Shown here in pieces: positions 45,625 through 57,018 of a stretch of 64,000 nucleotides of DNA. This DNA is from Vesta saturnalis (taxonomy: Eukaryota; Arthropoda; Insecta; Coleoptera; Lampyridae). How positions within the stretch are numbered: the stretch's first letter is position 1; every line of letters starts with the position of its first letter. The position numbers were made by a program, and so were the translations under genes. The stretch covers positions 5,617,001 to 5,681,000 of the forward strand of contig JARFJB010001495.1 in the NCBI GenBank assembly GCA_036346205.1. Reading direction: 5' to 3'. The notes under the pieces are model-generated. The model was not told the origin of the DNA and searched no databases. It saw nothing but the letters and a program-made list of their open reading frames with translations.

Positions 45625-46810
45625 ATGCCTAAAATTCAAAGTAAAGTTTCTGGCCATACATGAGACGAAGAAAATATTTGTGAGGCAACAGAAAATATTC
45701 GGACTTACAAGAACAGACGTAAGATCACTGACGTATCAGATTGCCGCAGAAAATAATACTAAGCACAAATTCAGTAATCTCAATTAGAAATCTAGATGGA
45801 CGAGGCTTCATTCCTAGACGCAATTCAACAATAAACCTAGGAACACCAGAAAACACTTGTGCAGCTCTAGCGATAGACTTTAATAAGAGTAATATTGCAA
45901 CCTACTTCAAAATCCTAGATGAAGTTTTGACCTCGGCAGTTATGGTCAAGTGATTAGATCATTTCGTACGTTTCGCCAAACCCTTTTCAGAGAACAAAGT
46001 CTTACTTTTGCTCGATGGTCATACCACCCATAAACATCTTGCTGTCTTGAAGAACGCCAAAGAAGGTCTTGTTTCCCTGTCCACTATACACATAAATGTC
46101 ATCCATTAGATATTTTTGGTCCGCTTCAGAGATTTTATAATCAATAGTTACGCTTTTGGCTTACGATACACCCCGGACAAGTAGTGGCTCATTTGCAAGT
46201 AGCAAACATTTTTGGCGACGCATATCTTAAAGTTGCCACGCCTGAAGCAGCAACAACATTTAAAACAACGCATCGTCTCTTACAATCCCGATGTTTTTGA
46301 TCCTTCTGAAACCACAAATAGGACGCCTGCAGAAGAGAATAAAGGAACCATTCACGCTTTGGAACTATCCCGGCCTGTTTTTGGGAAAGATACTAGTGAA
46401 CTAAATACCTCAAATCAATCGCCAAAAACAACCACGTCCCTCAATGCTATCGGTCAGCATTGGGAAAATATCGCCTTTGCCAAAAGTGCCCGAAGTAACA
46501 ACACAAACACGAAGACCAATGGAAAACGGGCATTATTAATTCAACAGCAGATATTGAGTTAGCGAAGTATGAAACAGAAATAAGAAAGAGCGAAATTGGC
46601 TAAGGTTGCAAAAAGTAAGCTTAAAATTGCTGAATCGTCATCGGATGTGGAAAATACCCAGACCAATTATGATAAAGACCCCGTACTTTTATTGTAATGA
46701 CTATACTCCAGTCCATAGCCAAAGAGTTATGGCTTAAATGCCAACAATGCGGAAAATGGGCGCATGGTGCTTGCCCAAATAAGTCAACGAAAATAAAAAT
46801 ATTCATTTGA
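45625..46810 (+). pseudogene. Second pogo/Tigger-type transposase relic with C-terminal zinc-binding tail
   Basis: The N-terminal part (MPKIQSKVSG...) begins at about 45,625. A large internal deletion removes the first catalytic block. At 45,960-46,060 the frame reads HFVRFAKPFSENKVLLLLDGHTTH, where LLLLD-x-H is the second catalytic block. TPGQVVAHLQVANIFGDAYLKVATPEAATTF follows near 46,180. The ORF at 46,212-46,562 covers VSYNPDVFDPSE and a low-complexity tail. Near 46,730-46,808 a C-x-x-C-GKWAHGAC motif precedes a stop; such a PHD-like tail is known from insect pogo-type transposases. Frameshifts and stops are present throughout. Confidence 0.8.
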
Positions 46811-47149
46811 GAACATCGCTAACAATAAATTGTTTTGGTTTCATGTTCATGTTAAGCTTTGTGTTCAAGGATTTATATTAGCAGAAAATAATATCCGTTA
46901 AGTTGTTGTTTAAGGTTTATTTTAAACTTTTGTTGCGTTTATGGGTTTTTATTAAGAGAAAATAACATTTAAGTTACTGGTTAATGTTCATATTTAATTC
47001 TTGTTGCCTTGAAGGCTTATTGTTATCAGAATACACTATTATCCCGTGTTTGCTGCATAAGATGTATGGTATTACGACACCTTTGACGTTAAATGAAACA
47101 ATAAATTAAAAAAAAGGACTGAATTTTAATCATTTTATACGTATTATAC
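46811..47149. other. AT-rich spacer
   Basis: No features recognised. Confidence 0.35.
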
Positions 47150-47420
47150 AAGGTGTCCCGGAAAAGTCTTTACAACTCTCGGTCACATAGAGCACACCTC
47201 AAAATAAGTCGATTTAACTAAACTTAAATTAGTCCAAAAGTTGGTAATAACCGAGCTACAGAGTGTCAAAGATGAACAAATAAATAACATTTTCTGTAAT
47301 ATCTTTCGACTAATTCGAGCTAATTTTACTAAATTTCGTATACACGGGCTTCTTGGGGTGAGAAATTCAAATTTGTGAACTATTTTGTTGTATCCCCTTG
47401 AGGCCGTCATACGGAACGAT
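47150..47420. mobile_element. Solitary mariner-type arm
   Basis: Starts TACAAGGTGTCCCGGAAAAG and contains ACCGAGCTACAGAGTGTCAAAG, both typical of the arm sequences of these mariners. No mirrored partner or transposase was found. Confidence 0.55.
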
Positions 47421-48231
47421 TAGGAGACCTTAAAATCATTATAACCTTTTGGGCTTGATAAATCTTTTTCCCTATCTTTTCCAGTTAAACCTCGGTTAGT
47501 CTTTAAATTTTCTATCAAACCGCCTGCGCGTCGCGGTGGCTATTGGTATTTAATCCCTCTGTTTAATCAGTGCGTTGGCTGCAGTTGATATTATGCAGTG
47601 TATATTATATTCGTAGTGCAACATTTGTGGTCCACATATGTCGACCGCGCGAATAACTGCGTCACATTTTATTCCTCCGTCGTAGCTTTGTATATCATTT
47701 ATTTTTACCAGCTTGGGATGCATTTTCTCTTTATTTCCGTTGAATGTATGATTAATATAATACATTGTAGGTAGAGGCATGTCTGAGAAAAAAAGAGGCG
47801 TGAAAAGCAGTAGGGATCCTGAAGTGTGGAAAAGATGGTTTGATGAAATTTCGAATGGGGAAGAAAGCCCAATTGACGAAGAAGGCTAGTATGAATTAGA
47901 AGATAATGACTTGAATGGAGATGTGCGTAAAGAGAGTGACACAACACAGAATCTGAGCTAGAATCATCGGAGGAAAAGGTATCTGACCACGATGAAGAAA
48001 TTTTGACAGACGTAGAATCAGATCGTCCCATAAAATTTTACCTTGGAAAAGACAAAACCACAAAACGGATAAAGCAAGGAAGCAATCTACAGGTTCGCGT
48101 CCGTTCTCACAACATCATTAAACTTTTGCCTGGTACGAAAGCTAATGCACGTAATGCTGCCAGTGAAATGGATTGCCTGAAATTATTTGTAAATGAGGCT
48201 GTAATCAGAATCATAACCGTTTCAACAAATA

Positions 48232-50685
48232 TACTGGGTGGGTGTCTACTGTGTGGACGGAGGATTGCTCCTTAACTATTAGAGATAGCAAAACCAATTT
48301 TGGTGTGGTAATACATGATCATTGGACTGATATTTTAAAAATATTTGGGTATATACAGAGCGATTGACAAAAATATGCCAACCCAAACCTGTTTTTTAAT
48401 GGAACACTCTGTATATTTTTGCATTTTTTGATTCACTGTTACATTTAGAATAAAAGTATAGAAATTTGTATATGTACCGCTAACTGTTCTGCAGATATCG
48501 TCATTTTAGTACCAAAATAGAGTTAACCTTTGATCCACGATATTAGCGTTGTCTCCATGATTTCGTAAATCTGTTTATACCACCGACTATTAATAATAGT
48601 CTACTAACAAACAAACTGGGAAATTTTTCGAAAACATGCAAAACTATACAGAATGATTAATTTACGCGAAATGTAATTTTTCTCAATTTTTTAAAATGCA
48701 ACACTCTGTATATTTTTTCTGATTTCGATTCCCCGTGAAAAGTAGATACTAATTGATAATAGGTTTCATAGCCATAAGACGGACACCTCTTGAGATGTAG
48801 ACGTTTTGTTTGAAAATATTGACATACAGAAGAACAAATAAAACAAAATCCAGAGCAAATAAGAAATAAATTCTTTAACTGATAGGAAAACTTAATTAAT
48901 ACCTCAACAATAAAATAATTCTCTACACCAAAAAATAAGTCGAACAAGTAAACATAAACGAATAAAACCATAAATTCAAATTAAATGTACAAAATGCTGA
49001 CCACGCCTAGCTAAACACTCGCAACAGCATCAGAGGCGAAATGGATTGAAACGCAGCTCTAATTCTATTTTTCATATCTTCGTTTGTGGTGGGAGGATGT
49101 TGGTAAACTTTTTCATTAACGTAGCTCCAAAGGAAGAAATCAAGGGGCGTAAGATCCGGTGATCTGGCTGACCAGTTTTGCACACCACCTCGTCCTATCC
49201 ACTTCATCGGATAATTTCTATCGAGATATCGCCTAACGTTGATTGCATAGAGTGGAGGGGCGCCAACCAGTTGAATCCACATGGTACGAATATTATCTGT
49301 CTCGATATTTTCCAAAAGCTCGGGTAAATCATTTTCCAAAAACTGTAAATATCTATCTCCTGTAAGACTCCCATTTGAGAAAAAAGGACCAACCAGATTA
49401 AAATTGATGATACCACCCCAAACATTAACTGACTATCGATGCTGGTAATTAACAACCCTTAAGATGTGTGGATTAGTATCTGAATAGCGATGATAGCTAT
49501 ATGTACTAGTATTGCCATTATTGTGAAAAGTAAATTGAATGTTATTCACAAAATTGGGTTCTTCACTGACTTTAGTAGATACCCATTGGCAGAAAGATTC
49601 ACGGTTTTGAAAATTTATTCCACTTAAAGCTTGATGTTGCTCGATATGACAAGGATGCAATTTTTTTAATAAAGCTGCGAACTATTTCTATTTAGGTCTA
49701 GGTGTGTACTTGGCTCTATGGTACTAATTTTCTATAAGCGATGCCACAACTTGAAACTCAATTTCTTCATTTGGGCTTGTTTTTGCGCGCTTGGGATAAC
49801 ACACTTCCAGAATTTACAAATCTCTTAGCTACATTCATAATCATAAACGATTCTTTCCGCGGCTGTCTTCTCTTTAGGTATCCTTTACAGTACAAACGGG
49901 TAGCCAGCAAAGCATTTCTTTGAGCTTCGCCGTAAATAAAGATCATATGGACCATTTCATTTTATACAAGAATTGACAAAACGACAATTCAAAAACACAA
50001 ACTAATGGAACAATATTTTAATGATTATACAAACGTCAAGGTTAGCTTACCTGATTTGTTTTGTTGAATCCTATTGTAGTAAATTTGTATTTTAGAATAT
50101 TTTTATATAAAAGCGTTAACATCTCATAGCCCGTCTTAGGGCTATGAAACCTATTATCAATTAACATCTACTTTTCACAGGGAATCGAAATGTGAAAAAA
50201 TTTACAAGGTGGTACATTTGAAAAATTTGAAAAGAATTACATTTCGCGTAAGTTAATCATTCTGTATAGTTTTACATGTTTTCGAAAAAGTTCCTAGTTT
50301 ATTTCTTAGTGGACTATTATTAATAGTCGGTCGTATAAACAGATTTACCAAATCGTGGTGACAACGCTTGCATTGTGGTTCCAAAGTTAACTCTATTTTG
50401 GTACTAAAGTAACGATATCTGCAGAACGGTTAGTGATACAGATGCAAACTTCTACACTTTCATTCTAAATTTAACAGTGAATCCAAAAATGCAAAAATAT
50501 ACAGGGTATTCTATTTGAAAAAACACAGGTTTGGGTTGGCATATTTTTGTCAATCACCCTGTATATACCTAAATATTTTTAGAATGTGGGTCCAATGATT
50601 GTGTATTACCACACCAAAATTGGTTTTGATATCTCTAATAGTTAAGGAGCAATACTCCGCCCTCGCAGTAGACACCCACCCTGTA
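48232..50685. mobile_element. Mariner-like element K nested in piggyBac 2
   Basis: The left end TA-CTGGGTGGGTGTCTACTG and the right end CAGTAGACACCCACCCTG-TA are mirrored. The arms run about 48,232-48,800 and 50,118-50,685. Each arm has a second terminus-like motif about 125 bases in (TATACAGRGYGATTGACAAA), so K may itself be a composite of two termini. The target is the coding sequence of piggyBac 2 with a TA duplication. Confidence 0.9.
49007..49960 (-). pseudogene. Mariner K transposase relic (DD41D), first and second Asp lost
   Basis: The N-terminal HTH piece is at 49,955-49,767 (MVHMIFIYGEAQRNALLA). The region of the first catalytic block at about 49,540 reads IQFTFHNNG, without the usual DEATF. 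In 49,339-49,007 the second block is QLVGAPP (Asp to Val) and the third is intact (ARSPDLTPLDFFLW); 41 residues separate these positions. A C-terminal RAAFQSISPLMLLRV follows. The copy is dead. Confidence 0.85.
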
Positions 50686-51905
50686 CACATAGAGAATATT
50701 CGAAGTAATTTCCAAAGGGATCTAGACGCTAGAAGCACTGACGAGGCAGAAATAGGCGCTTTGCTTGGTATTTTTTCTTGCTTGAGGCTCTCTAATGTTC
50801 AAGAAAGAATGTGCACAAAATTTGGGGCAACCAAAGGAAGTGGAATAGAATCATCGTACCTGGCCATGAGTAAACAAAGGTTTCTATTTCTTATAAGATG
50901 TCGTCGATTACGTCAGAACAAGAAACAACCGAAGAGAAATTGACAAGTTGGCTCCTATCAGAAAACTTTTTAAAGACTTTCTCGTCAATTTTCAAAGCAA
51001 TTTTACTGCCAGTGAGTTTACTGTAGATGAGCAGCTATTGGCTTTCAGAGGGCACGGTTCGCTTTCAAACAGTTTATTCCAAGTAATCCAGCGAAATATG
51101 GTGTGAAAACATTCGCATTAGTAGACGCAAAAACCTCCTACACTTTCACTTTGGCGGTTTATGTGGGAACTCAACCCGAAAATCGATACAAATGGAGAAC
51201 ACGTCCACTCGGAGATTGGTAGAACCAGTTGCAGGTACAAGTCGTAACATTACCGCGGACACCTGGTTTACTATTTTATGACTTGTAAATAAAGTGTTGA
51301 AGAAAAAACTCTCACCTCTGGGTCTCGTACGGAAGAACAAACGGGAGGATCCTCAAGATTACCTGCGCAAGAAGAATCGAGATGAAAAGTCATCGCTGTT
51401 CGGTTTACAAGCGCATTGCACTCTAATATCCTACCGGAGATGACAGGAAGGCTGTTATGCTAACTGACTACAACCACACTAAAATTTGATTTGATTTGGT
51501 AGACCAGTTGTGTCATACCCATGTCGAAAGAAATACGCGCAGGTAGCCGATGGTGGTGTTTTACAACTTACTGAACCTTTCCGGTATAAATGCTCTTTGG
51601 GTGTATAAAGCAAACCATCCGCGAGAAAAAGTGAAACGGAGTGTAACTTTGAAGTACGATCAAAAAATCTCCAATTGCCAAAATAAACTAAGCAGTGGGC
51701 TCAATTCCTACTGGACATTGCAAACATTGCAATCCCACCCTCTAATCCACCACTTAATAATGTCGGGCGTTTTCAGATTTTCCCACGAAATAGAAACAAG
51801 TCTTCTAGGCGGTCTTAGGTGAAATGCCGAAAGTTTGCTTGCAAGCACCACATAAGAGAACCTACACGGACTGTTTGAGTGATTCAAAATGTGCAGTTTT
51901 CAGGA

Positions 51906-52576
51906 GTCTACAAATCGTTCATCTTTTCTAGTTTTTTTCTGACGTTTTCAGTTAGTTTCGTTCATGTTTTATTGTGCAGCATACACATTATATTTCCAAA
52001 GTAGTATAAAAGTTGCTATTTTGTATAATTACCATTGATTGTCAAATAAATAATGAAAATATCGCATAGTAATGTTTTTACATGCTTATAAAAAACAGAT
52101 GAATATTTTTATTTCAATGCTGGTGCGTATTATTGAGTATAGTTCAGAGTATTCCTGTGATCCAGCATCATCATTTAAAATATGAAAACTATGAGGCTAG
52201 ATGAAAACAAAAATGGTCTACGATTGTTGACCACACGACTAACCACGTCTCAATATACCGCGCGACTACCCAAGGATTAAGAAAGGTATACTTTATTGAA
52301 TCCACTAGAAGCCACCCCGACAAAATCGCATTTGAAGCTGATGACACATGTAAATCGTCATAGCTTGACACATTGTGAATTCTGACACACCCTCGGCATT
52401 TCCTTGACAATATCTAAAAACCAATATCAATTCGGCATACTCTGCATTGGTATATCGCCATAGTTTCAACTAAATAAAACTACTGTTATATTTAAGTAAC
52501 TTTCACAATTAAATTTTCTTAATAATTAATAATCAATAATTTAAAAAACTTTTGAATTTTCTATCCAATTTTCATC
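51906..52576. other. AT-rich spacer
   Basis: No recognisable gene or repeat arm. Confidence 0.35.
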
Positions 52577-53345
52577 ATGGCAGGGCAACATACCAATGCA
52601 GATTATACCAATATGTTATTGGTTTTTAAACATCGTAAAGGAAATAGCTGAGAGTTTACTCTGAAAGGTTTCCAAGTCGTCATAAACCAAGTCATCCAAC
52701 CTTTACTGCAGTGGGGAGACGTATTCGAGAAACCAGTCGCTTATCTCCTGAAACCGCTGGTTATGGAAAGTAATCAAAAATTAAAAGAAAGATTCGAAAA
52801 TTAAATAATCATTATTAGGCCGCGTTCAGTAAGATTTCCTGAAATTGAAGAAGACATTTTAGAACGTATTGGAGAAGATCCGGAACTAAGTACAAGACGA
52901 TTAATTAGAGAAATAAGCGTGTCTAAACCTACTATTAACAGAACACTTGGAGAACAGCTGCTATATCCATACCACAAGCAGCCAGTTCAAGACATCTTAC
53001 CCTATGATCCTGAAGTGCGATTAGTTTTATGCCGATTTATCAATGTTCAAAGAGAAGTTGATTTTAAGTTGCCTGAAAACATTTTATTTACCGACAAGGC
53101 GTGTTTCACAAGAAGAGAGCTAACTAACCTTCATAACGAACACGTTTATGCAGACGAAAATTCGCATGCAATCAAAGTTAGACATTTTTAACATGAATTA
53201 AAAATTAGTTTGTGAGCAGGGTTAATAGGAAATATTATTGTTGGTCCCATCATTTTACCGCAAAGATTAACCGGCGAAATTTACTTGCAACATCTTCAAA
53301 ATACGCTGCCTGGTTTACTGGAGGATTTACCTCTACAAGTAGATA
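52577..53345 (+). pseudogene. Mariner N transposase relic, 3' truncated
   Basis: It starts MAGQHTNADYTNMLLVFKH at 52,577 with early stops. The open piece 52,919-53,191 includes SKPTINRTLGEQLLYPYH and NILFTDKACFTRRE, where the first catalytic Asp is kept but the usual following Glu is Lys. VGPIILPQRLTGEIYLQHLQ and LEDLPLQVDI follow to 53,345, where homology stops at the start of a short tandem repeat. The second and third catalytic blocks are lost. This break is the left border of the Polinton-like region. Confidence 0.8.
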
Positions 53346-53369
53346 TACTACTCCATTCCTGTCCCACTT

Positions 53370-53530
53370 TTGTCACTAGATTTGTCACCAGATTTGTCAC
53401 CAGAAAAGTCACTAGATTTCTAGGTTGGTAACATTGCTGGGTGCTAAGTCAAGGCCACGTTGTTGGTAACGGGGCTACGTGTTAGGTTGGTAACCCTGCT
53501 AAGTCAAGGTCAAAGGTAAAAAGTTGCAAG
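53370..53530. repeat. Two short tandem repeats at the left border of the 53-64 kb region
   Basis: First, a unit like TGTCACYAGATT occurs about four times at 53,370-53,420. Second, a ~61-base unit containing AGGTTGGTAAC and GCTAAGTCAAGG occurs twice at about 53,421-53,511. AAGGTCAAAGGT follows. Confidence 0.75.
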
Positions 53531-53766
53531 GTAATCAAAAATAGTATTCAAGGTTGAAGACTTACGGTGGTGTCATATTTCTTAGAAATATAAAAAGGTG
53601 AAAAGCTAAAAATAGAAATTGCCAGGTAATCATAAATAATTTTCAAGGTCAAACTTTTTAGCGGGAAATATAAATTTTTGGAGCTGATCATCATATTTAT
53701 AGTCAAGGTTAACAGTAGGTATTTAACAAGTTTAAGCATGTTGTAATATGTAGGACGCATATTTCT

Positions 53767-53802
53767 TATATAAATTGCAGCGAGCTGTATGTTGAGATCA
53801 GT
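53767..53802 (+). promoter_or_regulatory. Arthropod-type core promoter (TATA plus Inr)
   Basis: TATATAAA at 53,767-53,774 is followed 24-25 bases later by ATCAGT (A at 53,800), the arthropod initiator consensus. This spacing is right for a pol II core promoter. The ATG of the first KYG-protein copy is at 53,825. Confidence 0.6.
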
Positions 53803-53824
53803 CTGCAACACATAATTGTTAAAT

Positions 53825-54123
53825 ATGGAATTAACAGGGTTAAACCAAAGCACCTATTGCAAACCCTTTAAAATGCGTGCGAGCTCGATATATCGAGAAA
53901 GTATAAAGTAACGAATATGGATATAATTAATACTAAGTATGGTGAACGTATAGTGATAGAAACGGGTGATTTTAAATGTGTATTGCCGGAACGCTTTTAT
54001 GTGTATTTCAAAAAAGAAGAAACACGAATTGAAGAATTTAAAACACTCCTAAACATGAAGGATGTGTTTATAAGTAGTTTGGGTGCAGCTGGCAAAACAA
54101 CAAACATAACATTTTCTTTTTAA
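53825..54123 (+). pseudogene. Small unrecognised protein, copy 1 (KYG-x-x-I family)
   Basis: The ATG at 53,825 gives MELTGLNQSTYCKPF and a stop after 28 codons. A different frame from 53,917 gives MDIINTKYGERIVIE, FKCVLPERFYVYF and a C-terminus GAAGKTTNITFSF ending at 54,123. The two other copies in the window have the same parts in one order, so a frameshift splits this one. The expected protein is about 100 residues, without signal peptide or membrane segment. I do not recognise a characterised family. The KYG-ER-I / FLPERF pattern recalls small beta-rich proteins found with insect mobile elements; a single-strand DNA-binding role is only a guess. Confidence 0.55.
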
Positions 54124-54309
54124 TAGTAGCACCCCCACCATATGTAAAATGAGAGAGAATTCAGTGGTGGTGATGATGACATTTATAAAGATATTGATGA
54201 TGTTATAAATGCTAAGTATAATATTAATTCATATAACACTGTATGTTTAATGGAAATTTTGTATTATCAACCTGCTTATCTAATGTATAGCATTTACTGA
54301 ATAAAGAAA

Positions 54310-55120
54310 TAACTATGATTTGTTTTTCTCCTTTACCCAAAATTCTGAAATTTCGTATACAGGTCCAATAAATTAGAGCGCCAATGATAGCAGTTTCAAA
54401 ATTTGCTAAAACCAAAAAAAAAAATTTGATAAAAAAAGATGAATTTTACCAAATGAAAATTTACACGTAAGCGAACGTTGTTAATTGCTTAATAAATCAC
54501 AACTCCAATGTCCTTTACCCAAAAATTCTGAAATTTCGTATACAGATCCAATAAATAAGAGCGCTAATAATAGCAGTTTAAAAAATTCTCAAAAAAAAAA
54601 AAAAGAAATTTGATAAAAAAATTTTGCTTTATGAATTAAACTAATACGTAACTGAACGTTAATTGCTTAATAAATCACAACTCGATAATCCTTTACCCAA
54701 AAATTCTGAAATTTCGTATACAGATCCAATAAGTAAGAGCGCTAATAATAGCAGTTTAAAAAATTCTCAAAAAAAAAAAAAAGAAATTTGATAAAAAATT
54801 TTGCTTTATGAATTAAACTAATACGTAACTGAACGTTAATTGCTTAATAAATCACAACTCGATAATCCTTTACCCAAAAATTCTGAAATTTCGTATACAG
54901 ATCCAATAAGTAAGAGCGCCAATAATAGCAGTTTCAAAATTCCCAAAATGTGATAAAAAAAATTTGTTTTACCAACTAAAGCAATATGAAATTGAAAGTT
55001 GTTAATTGCTTAATAAATCACAACTCGATAATCCTTTACCCAAAAATTCTGAAATTTCGTATACAGATCCAATAAATTAGAGCGCCAATGAAAGAACTAA
55101 AAAATTTGGAAAAACTTGAA
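54310..55120 (+). repeat. Tandem array 1 of a ~177-bp unit (about 5 copies)
   Basis: Each unit carries CCTTTACCCAAAAATTCTGA, then ATTTCGTATACAG, GAGCGC-AATRATAGCAGTTT and TTGCTTAATAAATCACAACT. Marker positions near 54,333, 54,512, 54,690, 54,867 and 55,033 give spacings of about 166-179 bases. The same unit forms arrays 2 and 3. Confidence 0.9.
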
Positions 55121-55314
55121 GGTCCTCTTTACTATTGGAATATTAAAATACATTTTTCCTCAATAAATTAGGCACCAATATGAAATATGATATAATAAAA
55201 CCTTAATGTAACTAATTTGTAAACTATTTGTAATACGGTTTTTCTAAAATAGATTGTAACGATTTTTCATGAAATAAAGTAATAATAACGCTCACAATGA
55301 ATCTTCAGACATCT

Positions 55315-55316
<2 letters not shown>

Positions 55317-55360
<44 letters not shown>
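55317..55360. repeat. (TA)n microsatellite
   Basis: About 44 bases of TA. Confidence 0.95.
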
Positions 55361-55363
<3 letters not shown>

Positions 55364-55555
55364 CAATTGCAATTCAAGTTAAATGGATTGTACTCGTAAT
55401 GAGTAAAAGCATGCAATTGCAAAATGCATCCATATAGTATGATTTGTAATATTATATTCAAGTACTGTACTAGAATGGAATGCATAATTGCAATTATTGT
55501 TGTGTAAACGATAGACGTGTGCTTGAACTATGAAAGTGATAGCTGTTTCGCAACA

Positions 55556-55660
55556 TTTCTTAGAAATGGTCAGGGCGAAAAGCTATAAATAGAAATTGCA
55601 ATGTCACCATCCTCATCATATTACAAGGTCAAGGTCCGAAGCTAAAAATAGAAACTGTAA
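55556..55660 (+). repeat. Repeated upstream module
   Basis: Two copies of AAGCTA-AAATAGAAA-TG (about 55,580 and 55,635), preceded by TTTCTTAGAAAT. The same combination lies at 53,577-53,625 upstream of copy 1. A CATCATCATCAT run separates the second from what follows. Confidence 0.65.
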
Positions 55661-55940
55661 TGTCATCATCATCATCATCATATTACAATTCTTAGAAGTC
55701 TATAAAATAGTGTGTTCAAAGGTTATTGATCTGTATATCATAGCTAAAATGGCCGGTTCAAGTCCTCACTAAAAGTTGATCGCGTTACAGCTAAAAAGTA
55801 TAGTGACAGCATGATCGTTGAAAGTAGCTTATGCGCGTAACCAGATATGTATGGTAATCAAAGAGATGGTTCATATCTGCACTAATGTAACATAGTGGGG
55901 TCGTTTAGAGTAACAATATAAGGAAATAGTGTAATGGGTA

Positions 55941-56150
55941 GTGAGTGTTGTGTCAAACATGTGGATGGCATACGCTCAAGAGCAATGGACCAAAGCAACT
56001 GACCTGAGAACAGCGGTGGAACGCTTGAAGCAAGAATTTTCGGCATTAGTATTCGATGCCGAACATGAGGCGGTTTACGGGCGAGGTGATTATAGTGAAG
56101 CGGAGTGTAACGTCCTAGTGAAAAGTATGAAAAGGAGTAAAGATATGTGA
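55941..56150 (+). CDS. Small ORF, unrecognised (69 aa)
   Basis: The ORF begins MSVVSNMWMAYAQEQWTKAT and has a charged, helix-like composition (LRTAVERLKQEF, YSEAECNVLVKSMKRSK). It stops at 56,150. A further frame (EELKAAQLHQFCNENGW) follows within 80 bases and may be its continuation after a frameshift. There is no recognisable domain, signal peptide or membrane segment. It lies between the upstream module and KYG copy 2, so it may be another gene of the Polinton-like region. Amino-acid composition is protein-like, unlike most short ORFs here. Confidence 0.4.
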   Translation: MSVVSNMWMAYAQEQWTKATDLRTAVERLKQEFSALVFDAEHEAVYGRGDYSEAECNVLVKSMKRSKDM

Positions 56151-56397
56151 AAAGTTTTAAATTTAAAGGAAATATGTAGAACATGTTTTGTAGAAGAACT
56201 GAAAGCTGCGCAATTGCATCAGTTTTGCAATGAAAATGGATGGCATCTCTTGATGGTAGTAGTTCATCCTCATCAGATGCAGATTAGCCTATCGATACAA
56301 TTATCAAAGTGCACTCTCCTCTAACATCATGATGCAGTAATATATAGGACAGTTCCGGTGTCAACTATAATTCATAAGCGTTCTCGAATCAATAAAG

Positions 56398-56665
56398 ATG
56401 GATCTATCTGCATTGAACAGTAGCACTTTCTGTAAATCCTTCACGAACGTAAAAGACGCAAAATATAAAGTGATTGATATGAATACTATCAGTATGGGAA
56501 ACATATTATCATTGAAACCCAGAACTTTAAGTGCATACTTACCTTAGATTTTATGAATAGTTCAAAAGAAGATCGCATTGAAAAGTTTAAGCAATATCTG
56601 GTTGAGAATGACGCATTACCAGCACCGGAACTGTAGGAAAGATGACTAATTTAACATTTATGTAA
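56398..56665 (+). pseudogene. KYG-x-x-I family protein, copy 2
   Basis: The ATG at 56,398 gives MDLSALNSSTFCKSF and AKYKVIDMNTI. A frameshift near 56,490 is followed in another frame by YGKHIIIETQNFKC, SSKEDRIEKFKQYL and, after one more shift, ITSTGTVGKMTNLTF to the stop at 56,663. TATATAGGACAG lies about 55 bases upstream of the ATG. With copy 3 it forms a ~400-base direct duplication, repeated about 1,730 bases later. Confidence 0.6.
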
Positions 56666-57018
56666 AAAAAATAATAACATATATATCTATGTATAATTGT
56701 TTGGAAATAAATTATATATTTTTTGTTGCAAAAAAAAAAGAATGTCTTCTATTTTTGATTAAATGAAGGGTATATCATAATGAAGAGAGCTGCTATTGAT
56801 GAGACTAAAAAAATGTAGCGTATAATAATATGGTGTCTGCAGCTATATTGGCTAAGCTGTTCAAGGTTAAAATTTATTGGTATCATATTACAATTCATAC
56901 CAACTAAAGCAATATCTGGTTGAGAATGACGCATTACCAGCGCCGGAACTGTAGGAAAGATTGCATTAGCGCATATACAACACGCTAACGAAGACAACCA
57001 GACAAATATAGAAAAGTA

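Larger units (their letters stand above)
47779..51905 (+). pseudogene. piggyBac 2 transposase, interrupted by mariner K
   Basis: The gene starts at ATG 47,779 (MSEKKRGVKSSRDPEVWKRW) with an acidic N-terminal region and an early stop near 47,888. Homology runs to 48,231 (DCLKLFVNEAVIRIITVSTN), is interrupted by mariner K, and resumes at 50,686 with HIENIRSNFQRDL, DEAEIGALLGIFSCL and MSKQRFLFLIRC. Further on come NPAKYGVKTFALVDA (second catalytic Asp), a degraded third region near 51,240, and a C-terminal part to about 51,905. Joining the flanks across the insertion at a single TA keeps the frame. Several other stops and frameshifts show that the gene was or became inactive. It is diverged from piggyBac 1. 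Confidence 0.88.
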
